Shown here piece after piece: positions 38,657 through 47,352 of a stretch of 64,000 nt of DNA. The position numbers and the translations under genes are program-made. Position 1 is the stretch's first letter. Each line of letters opens with the position of its first letter. Under the pieces are notes generated by a model, which was not told the origin of the DNA, ran no database searches, and saw nothing but the letters and a program-made list of their open reading frames with translations. This DNA comes from Paractinoplanes deccanensis (GTDB lineage: Bacteria; Actinomycetota; Actinomycetes; Mycobacteriales; Micromonosporaceae): contig NZ_BOMI01000087.1 of assembly GCF_016862115.1 (NCBI RefSeq), positions 35,702 to 99,701 on the forward strand. The letters are read 5' to 3'.

Positions 38657-39710
38657 CGCGGGCGGCCCGGTAGAAATCGCGCCAGTCGGCGCGCTCGCGC
38701 ACGACGGTCTCCAGGTATTCGCGCCAGACGACGCCGTCGGAGACCGGGTCCTTGACCACGGCGCCGACGATGCCGGCCGCCACATCGCCGGGATGCAGCC
38801 GGCCGTCGCCGAAGTGGGCCGCCAGCGCCATCCCGTTGGTGATGACGGAGATCGCCTCCGCCGTGGACAGCGTGCCGGTCGGGGACTTGAGCTTGGTGCG
38901 GCCGTCCTCGGTGAGGCCGCTGCGGAGCTCGCGGAAGACGGTCACCACCCGGCGGATCTCGTCGAGCGCGGCCGGCACCTCGGGCAGGTCGAGCGAGCGG
39001 CCGAGCTGCTCCACCCGCCGGGCCACGATCTCGACCTCGTCGTCGGCCGACGCGGGAACGGGCAGCACCACCGTGTTGAACCGGCGGCGCAACGCGCTGG
39101 AGAGCTCGTTGACACCGCGGTCGCGGTCGTTGGCCGTGGCGATCAGGTTGAAGCCGCGCTCCGCCTGCACCTCGGTGTTCAGCTCGGGGACCGGCAGCGT
39201 CTTCTCGGACAGGATCGTGATCAGCGCGTCCTGCACGTCGGACGGCACGCGGGTCAGCTCCTCGAGCCGGGCGATCGAGCCGGTCCGCATCGCGCGCATG
39301 ATCGGGCTCGGCACCAGGGCCGCGTCGGTCGGGCCCTCGGCGAGCAGGCGCGCGTAGTTCCAGCCGTACCGGATCGCCTCCTCGGCCGTGCCCGCGGTGC
39401 CCTGCACGAGCAGCGTCGAGTCGCCGGAGATCGCGGCGGCCAGGTGCTCGGAGACCCACGTCTTTGCCGTGCCGGGCACGCCGAGCAGCAGCAGCGCACG
39501 GTCGGTGACCAACGTGGACACCGCGACCTCCATGAGCCGGCGTGGTCCCACGTATTTCGGGGTGATCTTGGCGCCGTCGCCCAGCAGGTAGGTCACCACG
39601 GCCTGCGGGGAGAGCCGCCAGCCGGGCGGGCGCGGACGGTCGTCGGTGGAGGCGAGCACAGCCAGCTCCTCGGCGTACTGATCCTCGGCGTGCGGGCGCA
39701 ATGCGGTCAC
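38649..39710 (-). CDS. MoxR-type AAA+ ATPase (YehL-like)
   Basis: A 353-residue AAA+ ATPase starting at GTG 39710 with GAGGAG upstream. Walker A is GVPGTAKT (residues 77-84). The pre-sensor and sensor regions read EELTRVPSDVQDALITILSE and FNLIATANDRDRGVNELSSAL, with the arginine finger segment ALRRRF. MoxR ATPases form hexamers that remodel VWA-containing partners, here plausibly the 35031 product. It opens the three-gene run that continues into DUF5682 and VWA genes by overlap. The 131 bp upstream separates it from the SWIM-DUF5691 gene. The longer frame upstream is antisense or non-homologous and was rejected. Confidence 0.93.
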   Translation of the reverse strand: MTALRPHAEDQYAEELAVLASTDDRPRPPGWRLSPQAVVTYLLGDGAKITPKYVGPRRLMEVAVSTLVTDRALLLLGVPGTAKTWVSEHLAAAISGDSTLLVQGTAGTAEEAIRYGWNYARLLAEGPTDAALVPSPIMRAMRTGSIARLEELTRVPSDVQDALITILSEKTLPVPELNTEVQAERGFNLIATANDRDRGVNELSSALRRRFNTVVLPVPASADDEVEIVARRVEQLGRSLDLPEVPAALDEIRRVVTVFRELRSGLTEDGRTKLKSPTGTLSTAEAISVITNGMALAAHFGDGRLHPGDVAAGIVGAVVKDPVSDGVVWREYLETVVRERADWRDFYRAARDA

Positions 39711-39841
39711 TCGAACTCCTCGTGTCTGACGGCCCGTCCGGCCGGCTTTGGCAATGCTTCGCCAGAACCGAACGCTATCGCCTGCCTCTGACAAAAATCG
39801 GGGGCCGCGGCGGCGGGGATCCGACGGTGTGACGGTGTCGC

Positions 39842-42628
39842 TCAGGGCTTGCCGGCCGCCTGTTTCAGCTCGTCGAACATCTCCTGCCGGAAGGCCAGCG
39901 TGCGGGCCAGGTCGGCGACCGGCCGCACCCGGGACGCGTCGGCGGGCTCCTGGTCGAGCTGCAGGGCGAGCCGGCCCACCAGATCCGCGTACGCCGGGGG
40001 CATGGCCAGCGCGGCCGCGCGGCACAACTCGCCGAGCTGCCAGCTGTGCCGGTCGTTGCGGGCTCGATGGGCGATGGTCTCGAGGACGGCCACCGAGAGC
40101 TCGTCGGGCCACCGGCCCGGATGGATCGCGAGCAGCCTGTTGGCCATCGGATCCTCCCGGCGCAGGGCGTCGGCCGCGAGCCGGCCCAGCTCGGCGGAGG
40201 GCAGCACGAGGTGCAGGTCCCACCGCACCGATTCGCGCAGCGTCCCGGACACCTCGTGGAGCAGGACGGTCGCCCACCCGACGTCCTCCTGCGCCACGGC
40301 GGCCTTGGCCCAGCCGTGCAGCAGCGGCGACTCCCAGTCGTTGCCGCGCGCCAGCCGGAGCATCGTGGCGGCGCCGGCCCACGTGTCGAGCGGCGCACCG
40401 GCGACGACCTCCTCGAGGAGCCAGGCGCTCACGCCCGTGCCGCGCGCCGGGGTGGAGGCCACGCCGTCGCGACGCAGGCCCTCGTCGAGCTCCTCCGGCG
40501 GGGTGACGATCAGCCGGTCGGCGCCCACCGTCCGGCGCTCGCGCCGCACGGCGGCCCGGGCACGCTCGGCCATCCTCGTGCGCAGGCCGGAGCCGGGAAG
40601 GCGCCGCAGCAGCTCCAGGGCGGCCTCGCGGACCTCCTTGCGGCGATCGTCGAGAGCCCGCTCCAGGAACGGATCGTCGTCGGCGGAGAGGCCGGTGGCG
40701 AGGGCGGCGACGAAGCGGGCCCGGGTGTCGGAGGAGTCCTCGGCCCAGGTGCTCTCCACCAGCTCACGGGCGCGCCCCGGATCGCTGCGGCGCAGCTCGG
40801 CCAGGTGCGCCAGCCTCTCGCCGGAGCTGCCCGTGTGCCAGTCGAAGGCCGCGGTGGACGGCGGAACGGGAGCCTCGTCGCGAAGCCACCGCCACTCGTC
40901 GCGCATGGCGGCCAACCACACGCCCCGCTCGCCGGCGACCCGGGCCAGCGCGGGCCGGATGATCGAGTTGCGCCGCCCGGCGTCGAGCAGCGCGGGCAAC
41001 GCGATCGGCGGGACGTGCGCGCCGAGCTCGCGGGCCGCCGCGAGCCACTGGCCCAGCAGCTCCTGGGCGAGCTGGGCGCCGCCCGGCACTCCCTCGCCGA
41101 GGATCCGCAGCAGCCGCGCCCCGGCGGCCGGGGGCAGCGCGGCCGTGGTCTCGGCGGGGGCGGCGGGCACCGCGGCATGGCCGGAGCCGGGCAGGACGCC
41201 GGCGCGCCGCCGGGCGAGCGCGACGGCCGCGGCGTCGAGCAGGGAACCGTCGCCCGGCCACGGCCGGCGGTTGGTGCCGACCAGCGCGGCGGCCAGCAGC
41301 TCCGGAGGCAGCTCCGGGCGCCGGGCGGCGCCGGCCGTGGGCACCGGCACACCGGCGGCCACGAACGTCCCGCCGGTCCACGCGGCGAGCGGGCGCAGAC
41401 CGCCGGGCGACCACTCGGCCGCCACGGTCGCCGGCCGGCCACCCGCGGCCGCGAGCAGCCACCATGGTTCGCTGTGACCGGCGGCCAGCGGCAGCGCGGC
41501 GCCGGTCTGGTCGACCAGCCAGCCGTCGTCGCTGGGCGCGACGCCGGCGAGCAGGACGGGAGCGTCGTACCGCCAGGGCTCGGCCGCGACCGTCGCGCTG
41601 TAGCCGAGCAGAGCGTCGGCGATCGTCGCGGCGCCCTCGGGCTCGCCGAACGGCTCGGCGGCGCTGTCGCGACCGGCGACGAGCGCGCGCAGCGGGGCGG
41701 AACCGGGGTAGAACGCCAGCTCGCCGCGAAACTCCGTGCCCGGGACGAGATCGCTGACGAGCGGCTGGCCGGGCGCGGCGAACGAGAGGACCAGCGCGAA
41801 CCGGCCCCGCGACCCCCGCAGCCACGTGCGCCGGGTGGTCAGCGCGCCGTCGTCGATCTCGACCTGGCCCAGCACCTGCCATCGGTCGGCGACGCGCGGG
41901 CCGGCGAGAACGTCGTCGGTGGCGACCGGGAACCCGATGCGGCTGCGGACCGTGGCGGCCAGCTCGGGCGGCAGGTCGGCAAGCCGGTCGTAGCCGGTGA
42001 CGAGCAGCCGGAGCAGGGCCAGCTCACCGAGCAGGCGGTCGGCCCAGTGCGGGCCGATCCCCGCGATGGTGCCCAGCCGCCGCACGGCGTTGGCCGCGGC
42101 GGGGGCCTGCGCGTCGACCAGCCGCGCGGCCATCGCCTCATATGGCTGGTGGCCGGCTCGCTGGGCGCCGGCCAGCCCTTGGCGGACCTGGTCGTCGAGC
42201 CACCGGCGCAGCTCCGTCATGCCACCGGCCACCCGCTCGGCGCGCTGCTCGGCTCGCCTGGCCGCGGCGGCGGGATCGGGAGTGGCGGCGGCTCGCGGCT
42301 TGGCCGCCGCCTTTGCGGCGCGGGCGGCCTGCCACTCACGCGCGAAGTCGGGGGCCGCCGCGGTCGCGACACCGGTCTCGGCCCAGAGCAGCAGCAGCCC
42401 CAGGGCGTGCTTGCACGGGATCTTGCGGCTGGGGCAGGAGCATTTGTACGCCGGGCCGGTCAGGTCGGCGCACACCTGATAGCCACGGCACAGTCCCCAC
42501 AGGACGTCGTCGAGCCGCCCGGTCGCCGACCAGGAGATGGGCGCGGAGAGCGCCCGGCCGGCCTTGACCGACGCGGCGTCGGGCGCGAGCGTCTCGACCT
42601 GGGCGGCCGACCATCGTTCAACGGACAC
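39842..42628 (-). CDS. SWIM zinc-finger - DUF5691 fusion protein (YehQ-like N-terminus)
   Basis: A 928-residue protein starting at GTG 42628. The SWIM motif is C63-x-C65 ... C72-x-H74 in YKCSCPSRKIPCKH, a zinc-binding DNA- or protein-interaction finger. An Arg/Ala-rich linker and a helical region complete the YehQ-like half (to about 430). From LPPELLAAALVGTNRRPWPG onwards the protein matches the DUF5691 pattern, with HEAT-like helices such as RRKEVREAALELLRRLPGSG. In most actinobacteria I recall, SWIM and DUF5691 are separate adjacent genes; here they are one continuous reading frame. It is upstream of, and probably co-functional with, the MoxR, DUF5682 and VWA genes. Confidence 0.85.
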   Translation of the reverse strand: MSVERWSAAQVETLAPDAASVKAGRALSAPISWSATGRLDDVLWGLCRGYQVCADLTGPAYKCSCPSRKIPCKHALGLLLLWAETGVATAAAPDFAREWQAARAAKAAAKPRAAATPDPAAAARRAEQRAERVAGGMTELRRWLDDQVRQGLAGAQRAGHQPYEAMAARLVDAQAPAAANAVRRLGTIAGIGPHWADRLLGELALLRLLVTGYDRLADLPPELAATVRSRIGFPVATDDVLAGPRVADRWQVLGQVEIDDGALTTRRTWLRGSRGRFALVLSFAAPGQPLVSDLVPGTEFRGELAFYPGSAPLRALVAGRDSAAEPFGEPEGAATIADALLGYSATVAAEPWRYDAPVLLAGVAPSDDGWLVDQTGAALPLAAGHSEPWWLLAAAGGRPATVAAEWSPGGLRPLAAWTGGTFVAAGVPVPTAGAARRPELPPELLAAALVGTNRRPWPGDGSLLDAAAVALARRRAGVLPGSGHAAVPAAPAETTAALPPAAGARLLRILGEGVPGGAQLAQELLGQWLAAARELGAHVPPIALPALLDAGRRNSIIRPALARVAGERGVWLAAMRDEWRWLRDEAPVPPSTAAFDWHTGSSGERLAHLAELRRSDPGRARELVESTWAEDSSDTRARFVAALATGLSADDDPFLERALDDRRKEVREAALELLRRLPGSGLRTRMAERARAAVRRERRTVGADRLIVTPPEELDEGLRRDGVASTPARGTGVSAWLLEEVVAGAPLDTWAGAATMLRLARGNDWESPLLHGWAKAAVAQEDVGWATVLLHEVSGTLRESVRWDLHLVLPSAELGRLAADALRREDPMANRLLAIHPGRWPDELSVAVLETIAHRARNDRHSWQLGELCRAAALAMPPAYADLVGRLALQLDQEPADASRVRPVADLARTLAFRQEMFDELKQAAGKP

Positions 42629-42719
42629 GGGAGAACCCTAGGCCGCCCGTACGACATTTTTGGCCGTCCGCGGACGAGACGCCGAGTGCCATGATCGAGC
42701 TGATCGAGAGGGAGGACCG

Positions 42720-43364
42720 ATGAAGGTCGTGATCTTCGGGGCGACCGGCATGGTCGGCCAGGGCGTGCTCCACGAGTGCCTGCTCGCGCCCGACGTCGAG
42801 CAGGTGCTGGCGGTCGTTCGGACGCCGACGGGAATCTCGCATCCACGCCTGCGGGAAGTGCGGCTGGCCGACTTCGCCGATCTCGGGCCCATCCGCGACG
42901 AGCTGCGCGGCTCCGACGCCTGTTTCTACTGTCTCGGGGTGTCGGCGGTGGGCTTGGACGAGGCCGCCTACGCGCGAGTCTCGTACGACTATCCGATGGC
43001 CGCGGCGCGCATGTTCGCCGAGCTCGACCGGCGGACGACCTTTGTCTACGTCTCCGGAGCCGGCACGAACCCGAACGGCCGGCAGATGTGGGCTCGCGTC
43101 AAGGGCCGTACGGAGCGCGACATCATCGACCTGCTGCCCAACGGCTACGCCTTCCGGCCCGGCATCATCCAGCCGACCCGGGGCGTGCGGTCGAAGACCC
43201 GGCTCTACAACACCGCCTACACGGTCTTGGGCCCGCTGATTCCCCTGCTGGAGCGCATCGCCCCCAAGTACGTCACGACGACCGACCGGCTCGGGCGGGC
43301 AATGCTGAGGGCGGCCCGCGTCGGCTTCCCGAACCGTGTCGTGGAGCACGCCGATCTGCGCTGA
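42720..43364 (+). CDS. NAD(P)-binding short-chain epimerase/reductase-like protein
   Basis: A 214-residue Rossmann protein. The nucleotide-binding loop is VVIFGATGMVGQGVLHECLL, here GATGMVGQG at residues 7-15. The later FVYVSGAGTNPNGRQMWARVKG and YAFRPGIIQPTRGVRS fit the atypical-SDR/NAD-dependent epimerase (NmrA-like, HTATIP2-like) group, although the classical YxxxK is reduced. GGGAGG precedes ATG 42720. It may be a redox or quinone sensor/reductase. It stands upstream of the MarR gene with a 110-bp gap containing two operator copies, so it may be part of a MarR-controlled stress response, but it lies on the far side of those sites. Confidence 0.88.
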   Translation: MKVVIFGATGMVGQGVLHECLLAPDVEQVLAVVRTPTGISHPRLREVRLADFADLGPIRDELRGSDACFYCLGVSAVGLDEAAYARVSYDYPMAAARMFAELDRRTTFVYVSGAGTNPNGRQMWARVKGRTERDIIDLLPNGYAFRPGIIQPTRGVRSKTRLYNTAYTVLGPLIPLLERIAPKYVTTTDRLGRAMLRAARVGFPNRVVEHADLR

Positions 43365-43403
43365 CCAGCGGAAACGCATCACGCCAACTCCCTCGACGGA
43401 AAG

Positions 43404-43421
43404 TATCTCGACATCGAGATA
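43404..43421. promoter_or_regulatory. MarR-type operator, copy 1
   Basis: TATCTCGA-CA-TCGAGATA is a perfect 18-bp palindrome, 10 bp upstream of the -10-like TAGTCT (43431-43436). The core is CTCGACATCGAG. Confidence 0.7.
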
Positions 43422-43450
43422 AAGGCCCGCTAGTCTCTCGTTGTCAAGAA

Positions 43451-43465
43451 GCTCGCCATCGAGAC
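43451..43465. promoter_or_regulatory. MarR-type operator, copy 2
   Basis: GCTCGCCATCGAGAC carries the core CTCGCCATCGAG, one base different from copy 1. It lies downstream of the presumed -10 and 10 bp before the GTG start, well placed for autorepression. Confidence 0.6.
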
Positions 43466-43474
43466 AATGGAGAG

Positions 43475-44194
43475 GTGGAGACCGATGAAGACCTCGCTCA
43501 GGACGCCCCCGCTGAAGGCGGCAGCACCGGCCGGCCCGAGCCCTCACCGGCCGAGCACGAGGCCGCCCCGGCCGTTCGCGGCCGGCACGACAGCGAGCGC
43601 GACACCGAGGACCTCGACGGCGTCGATCAGGTCGTCGGTCAGTGGGCCCACGAGCGGCCCGACCTCGACACGACGGCGATGGCCGTCTTCGACCGCATCG
43701 CCAGCCTGTCCCGCATCGCCGGCGACCGGGTGGAGCAGGCCTATGCCGCGTTCGGGATAGGCCGTCCCGAGTTCGATGTGCTCGCGACGCTGCGGCGCGC
43801 TGGTGAGCCCTTCCAGCTTTCGCCGGGCGAGCTCGCCGCCTCGATGGCGTTGAGCACCGGGGGCACCACGGCGAGGCTCGACCGGCTGGAAAAGGCCGGC
43901 CTGGTCGAGCGGCTTCCGTCGCCCAGTGACCGGCGCAGCGTCCTGGTCCGCCTCACCGAGGCGGGCTACGAGGTGATCGAGCAGGCCGTCGGTGCGGGGC
44001 TGGCCGAGCAGCAGCGCATGCTCGCCGACCTGCCCAGCGAACGGCTCCGGCAGCTCGACGCCCTGTTGCGCGAGGCGCTGCGCGCGACGGGCGGTGCGCG
44101 CATGACCGGCGACATCCGGTGGTTCGCCACCGGCCGTGACTCCGGGCGGGGCGATGCCCGCGGCTCCCGAGGCCGCGGACGTGGCCGGTCCTGA
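43475..44194 (+). CDS. MarR-family transcriptional regulator
   Basis: A 239-residue regulator. An acidic, disordered N-terminal extension of about 60 residues precedes the winged HTH: IGRPEFDVLATLRRAG, LSPGELAASMALSTGGTTARL (helix-turn-helix, split as LSPGELAASMAL and STGGTTARL) and RLPSPSDRRSVLVRLTEAG (wing). The end is Gly/Arg-rich (RGRGRGRS). GTG 43475 has GGAGAG almost adjacent, which is poor spacing. The homology around VVGQWAHERPDLDTTAM argues for a start upstream of residue 55, so GTG 43475 is the best choice. Two operators precede it, so it is probably autoregulated. The effector is unknown. Confidence 0.88.
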   Translation: METDEDLAQDAPAEGGSTGRPEPSPAEHEAAPAVRGRHDSERDTEDLDGVDQVVGQWAHERPDLDTTAMAVFDRIASLSRIAGDRVEQAYAAFGIGRPEFDVLATLRRAGEPFQLSPGELAASMALSTGGTTARLDRLEKAGLVERLPSPSDRRSVLVRLTEAGYEVIEQAVGAGLAEQQRMLADLPSERLRQLDALLREALRATGGARMTGDIRWFATGRDSGRGDARGSRGRGRGRS

Positions 44195-44242
44195 GCTCGC
44201 GGCGGCCGGGCTCAGTCCTCGCCGTCGCCGCGTCCAAGGCGT

Positions 44243-44313
44243 CCGACCGGGAGGCTGCCACCGGGCAGCAGCCTGAGTCACGGTGGCTACCCGGTCGGCA
44301 GCCTCCCGGTCGG
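44243..44313. terminator. long inverted repeat between convergent genes
   Basis: A 17-bp arm at 44243-44259 (CCGACCGGGAGGCTGCC) is matched perfectly by its reverse complement at 44297-44313, and pairing continues inwards with one gap. It sits in the 178-bp space between the MarR and GST-like genes, which holds nothing else. It probably terminates both. Confidence 0.65.
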
Positions 44314-44372
44314 CACTGATCGCGCATCCGCTTGCCGTGCAGTCGAGGGGCTCCGAGGCCGGCCGTGTTCGC

Positions 44373-45428
44373 TCACCTTGCGGTGGCTTCGACGGCTGCG
44401 GTGGCTTCGGCGGTGAGTCCTGCCGCCTCCGGGCCGTGGCCGGGCCGGACCACCTCGGCGGCCTTCGGCGGCGGTGGCGGAGTGCCGTCGCCGAAGGGGC
44501 GGCCGCCCAGCTTCTCGCGGCCGTGTTCGGTCAGCCAGTTGGAGAGATCCGGTCCGGCCGGAACGATCCCCGTGGGGTTGATGTCTTTATGGACGACGTA
44601 GTAGTGCTTCTTGATGTCGACGAAGTCGATCGTGTCGCCGAAGCCGGGGGTCTGGAAGAGGTCCCGGGCATAGGCCCAGAGCACCGGCATCTCGGTCAGC
44701 TTGCTCCGGTTGCACTTGAAGTGGCCGTGGTAGGCCGCGTCGAAGCGGGCCAGCGTCGTGAAGAGCCGGACGTCGGCCTCGGTGATCGTGTCGCCCACCA
44801 GGTACCGCTGTCCGGCCAGCAGGTCCGACAGCTTGTCGAACCGCGCGAAAAGCCGCGCGTAGGCCTTCTCGTACGCCTCCTGCGTGCCGGCGAACCCGGC
44901 CCGGTAGACGCCGTTGTTCACGTCGGCGAAGACGAGCCGGTTGATCTTGTCGATGGCGTCGCGCAACTCGGGCGGGTAGAGCTGCGGCGCGCCCGGACGG
45001 TGATAGCGCGCCCACTCCAGCGAGAGGTCGATGGTGATCTGTGCGAAGTCGTTCGTCACGACCTGCCCGGTCGGCACGTCGACGATCGCCGGCACGGTGA
45101 TGCCCTTGTCGTAGTCCGGGTAGCGGGCGAAGTAGGCCTCCTGGAGGCGCTCGATGCCGAGCACCGGGTCACGCCCGCCCGGGTCGAGGTCGAAGGTCCA
45201 GCTGCGCTCGTCGTGAGTGGGACCGGCGATGCCCATGGAGAGCACGTCCTCGAGGCCGAGAAGCCGCCGCACGATGATCGCCCGGTTCGCCCAGGGGCAT
45301 GCTCGGCTCACGATCAGCCGATAACGCCCGGGCTCCACCGGATAACCGTCGCGCCCGTCCGCGGTGATCCGGGTCGGGATGTAGCGCTGGTCCCGGTCGT
45401 ACTCGCCCGACGGATTCACGTAAGCCAT
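44373..45428 (-). CDS. glutathionyl/mycothiyl-hydroquinone reductase-like GST
   Basis: A 351-residue omega/xi-class GST fold protein. The catalytic cysteine is C44 in SRACPWANRA (CPW motif), and the thioredoxin-like domain continues to VVTNDFAQITIDL. The helical domain contains VNNGVYRAGFAGTQEAYEKA, LAGQRYLVGDTITEADVRLF and FVDIKKHYYVVHKDINPTGIVP (shown as FVDIKKHYYVVHKD and INPTGIVPAGP). The YqjG/PcpF group reduces glutathionyl-hydroquinones; actinobacteria use mycothiol instead of glutathione, so the natural thiol is uncertain. The C-terminal 40 residues are Pro/Ala-rich and variable. It is convergent with the MarR gene across a long hairpin. Confidence 0.9.
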   Translation of the reverse strand: MAYVNPSGEYDRDQRYIPTRITADGRDGYPVEPGRYRLIVSRACPWANRAIIVRRLLGLEDVLSMGIAGPTHDERSWTFDLDPGGRDPVLGIERLQEAYFARYPDYDKGITVPAIVDVPTGQVVTNDFAQITIDLSLEWARYHRPGAPQLYPPELRDAIDKINRLVFADVNNGVYRAGFAGTQEAYEKAYARLFARFDKLSDLLAGQRYLVGDTITEADVRLFTTLARFDAAYHGHFKCNRSKLTEMPVLWAYARDLFQTPGFGDTIDFVDIKKHYYVVHKDINPTGIVPAGPDLSNWLTEHGREKLGGRPFGDGTPPPPPKAAEVVRPGHGPEAAGLTAEATAAVEATAR

Positions 45429-45551
45429 GCCCCCATCCTGCGACGGGCGCGGCCGGCCCGCAGGCCGAGCGAGCGATTCCGAAGCGGCCTACCCAATACC
45501 CTCCCGCCCCGGCGCGCGGCCGGGCGGGCGGAGCGCTCCGCCGATGGGCGG

Positions 45552-46703
45552 CTACAGGTACATGCCGGTGGCCGGCTCCGGCTTGGGGACGGTCACGGGC
45601 TCGGTGCCGGTTTTGAGGGCGTACAGCTGGGCCAACGTGGCGCCCTCGGGGCCGATGCCTCGGGGGGTGCCGAGCCAGGTGACCGCCTCCGTGTAGGGGA
45701 GCCTGCCCACCTCGATGCTGGCCAGGCAGCGGCCGGGGCGGACCACGGCGGGGTGCAGGGAGGCCAGGTCCTCGTTGGTGGTGATGGCGATCAGGGCGTT
45801 GCGGCCCTGGCCGAGCAGGCCGTCGGTGAGGTTGAGCAGGCGGGACAGGGACTGGCCGGCGCTGGCTTTCGCCTCGCCGCTGATCAGCTCGTCGCAGTCT
45901 TCGAGCATGAGCAGGCGCCAGCGGGGCTCGTCCTCGTCGTCGCTGCCCAGGGCCACGCTCATCAGGTAGGCGGGGTCGCTGAACAGGCGCTCGGGGTCGA
46001 GCACGCAGTCGACCTGGCACCACGAGCGCCACTGCTGGGCCAGCGCCCGCAGGGCCGTGGTCTTGCCCGTGCCGGGCTCGCCGTGCAGGAGCAGGAGGCG
46101 GCCGTTCACGGCGGTGCCGTCGAGCGCCATCAGCTTTTCGAGGGTTCGGGCCACGGGGGTCGCGTAGTTCGCCGAGATCTTCGGCCAGGGGGCGGCGTCG
46201 ATCTCGCGCTGGACGCGGCGCGGGCCGTGCGGGCCGAAGTGCCAGAAGCCGATGGGCACGCTGTCGCTCGCCGGGACCGGCTCCTCGACGGCGTTCTTCG
46301 TGGCCGCCTCGAGGACCGTCTCGGCCAGCTCCGCGGTGACCGCCGTGACCGTGACGCGCGCTCGGCGACTCTGCTTCCAGCGGGTGACGTGCAACGTCCA
46401 GCCCTCGCCGACCGACAGCCGGCCCTGGCCGTCCTCGTCGACGGCGTCGCGGACCACCCGGGCGTCGTCTGTGGTCAGCGCGGCGTCGGCCTTTACGTTC
46501 TCCAGGTAGCAGCTGCGGCCGAACGGCTCCCGGCCCGTCACGAAACCGTCCAGCGCGAGCAGGTCCACCACATCGACGAGGCGGTCGCCGTCGTCGACCG
46601 CCCCCGACAGCGGCAGCGGCGCGGCGCCGGAAAGCGGCAGCGCGGCGGCAGCCTCGGCATGCCGGTTGCCGGCCCGGTCGACGGCCTGGTGGGGAGTGCG
46701 CAT
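45552..46703 (-). CDS. DUF5925-AAA ATPase
   Basis: A 383-residue protein. The N-terminal part (to about residue 185) has no recognised enzyme motif but resembles DUF5925, with LAETVLEAATKNAVEEPVP and IGFWHFGPHGPRR. The AAA ATPase follows, with Walker A GEPGTGKTTALRAL, Walker B LLMLEDCDEL and a sensor-1 NALIAITTNEDLASL. ATG 46703 is selected because homology begins near DDGDRLVDVVDLLALDGFV, and an upstream ATG would add Pro/Arg-rich junk. Small Ser/Pro repeats LPLSGAAPLPLSGA lie near the N-terminus. The substrate it remodels is unknown. The intergenic region behind it holds a 17-bp repeat array. Confidence 0.85.
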   Translation of the reverse strand: MRTPHQAVDRAGNRHAEAAAALPLSGAAPLPLSGAVDDGDRLVDVVDLLALDGFVTGREPFGRSCYLENVKADAALTTDDARVVRDAVDEDGQGRLSVGEGWTLHVTRWKQSRRARVTVTAVTAELAETVLEAATKNAVEEPVPASDSVPIGFWHFGPHGPRRVQREIDAAPWPKISANYATPVARTLEKLMALDGTAVNGRLLLLHGEPGTGKTTALRALAQQWRSWCQVDCVLDPERLFSDPAYLMSVALGSDDEDEPRWRLLMLEDCDELISGEAKASAGQSLSRLLNLTDGLLGQGRNALIAITTNEDLASLHPAVVRPGRCLASIEVGRLPYTEAVTWLGTPRGIGPEGATLAQLYALKTGTEPVTVPKPEPATGMYL

Positions 46704-46870
46704 CACTCCATGATCGAGCGTCGATGCCCGAAAGGCACCCCGTTTTCCCTCAGTTGGCCCGATCGGGACCCGCCCGCGCCCCGATCGAAACGGCCGCGAA
46801 GGCCCAGCAGGGCGAAGGGAAGTGGCGCCCCCGCGAAGGACCCGGCAGGAGGGCGGGACGCGCACCGGGA

Positions 46871-46921
46871 GGGCAGGCGGCTCAGCAGGGCAAGCGGCTC
46901 ACGAGGGCAAGCGACTCAGCA
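46871..46921. repeat. three tandem 17-bp units at the nitroreductase 3' end
   Basis: GGGCAGGCGGCTCAGCA, GGGCAAGCGGCTCACGA and GGGCAAGCGACTCAGCA follow one another at 46871-46921. The nitroreductase stop codon lies in the middle unit. The remaining space to 46703 shows no gene. Confidence 0.9.
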
Positions 46922-47339
46922 GGAAGACCGGGATGAGCCGCGACGTCTTGGCCTGGTAACCCGCGTAATGGGGGAACGCCGCCACGGCCCGTTCCCACCA
47001 CACGGCGCGCTCCTCGCCCGACAGCTCGCGGGCGACGTAGTCGTGCCGCTCAGCGCCGTCCTGGAGCTCGACGTGGGGGTTCTTGCGCAGGTTGTGGACC
47101 CACACCGGGTTCTTCGGGGCGCCGCCGAGGGAGCCCACCGCCAGGTATTCGCCGTCGTGTTCCACGCGCATCAAAGGCGTCTTGCGCAGCTTGCCGCTGA
47201 TGGCACCGACCGAGGTGACCAGGACGATCGGATAGCCCTGGATCGTGCCGGCCGAGGCGCCCTGGGACGACTCGAACTTCTCGGCCTGCTTGCGGGCCCA
47301 CCCGGAGGTGCTCGGCTCGTACTCTCCGCTGAGTGGCAT
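46899..47339 (-). CDS. deazaflavin (F420)-dependent nitroreductase family protein
   Basis: A 146-residue split-beta-barrel protein. Family landmarks include the N-terminal WARKQAEKFESSQGASAG, GYPIVLVTSVGAISGKLRKTPLMRV (shown as IVLVTSVGAISGKLRKTPLM), YLAVGSLGGAPKNPVWVHNL and the C-terminal FPHYAGYQAKTSRLIPVFLL. It resembles the Ddn/Rv3547 group, which reduces nitro compounds or quinones with F420H2. ATG 47339 is chosen because TAGGCT stands 7 nt upstream (leaderless promoter) and homology begins at MPLSGEYEPS. The frame continues uninterrupted into the upstream multicopper oxidase remnant, so a fused product could also arise by readthrough. Confidence 0.9.
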   Translation of the reverse strand: MPLSGEYEPSTSGWARKQAEKFESSQGASAGTIQGYPIVLVTSVGAISGKLRKTPLMRVEHDGEYLAVGSLGGAPKNPVWVHNLRKNPHVELQDGAERHDYVARELSGEERAVWWERAVAAFPHYAGYQAKTSRLIPVFLLSRLPS

Positions 47340-47352
47340 GACCCCCAGCCTA
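47340..47352 (-). promoter_or_regulatory. leaderless promoter -10 of the nitroreductase
   Basis: On the minus strand TAGGCT (47352-47347) is followed by 7 nt and ATG 47339. It gives the nitroreductase its own transcript independent of the oxidase remnant. Confidence 0.65.

Noticed and set aside
35031..39710. Magnesium/cobalt chelatase genes
   Set aside because: A MoxR ATPase plus VWA protein can look like ChlI/ChlD, but DUF5682 and SWIM partners and the absence of a BchH/CobN subunit do not fit.
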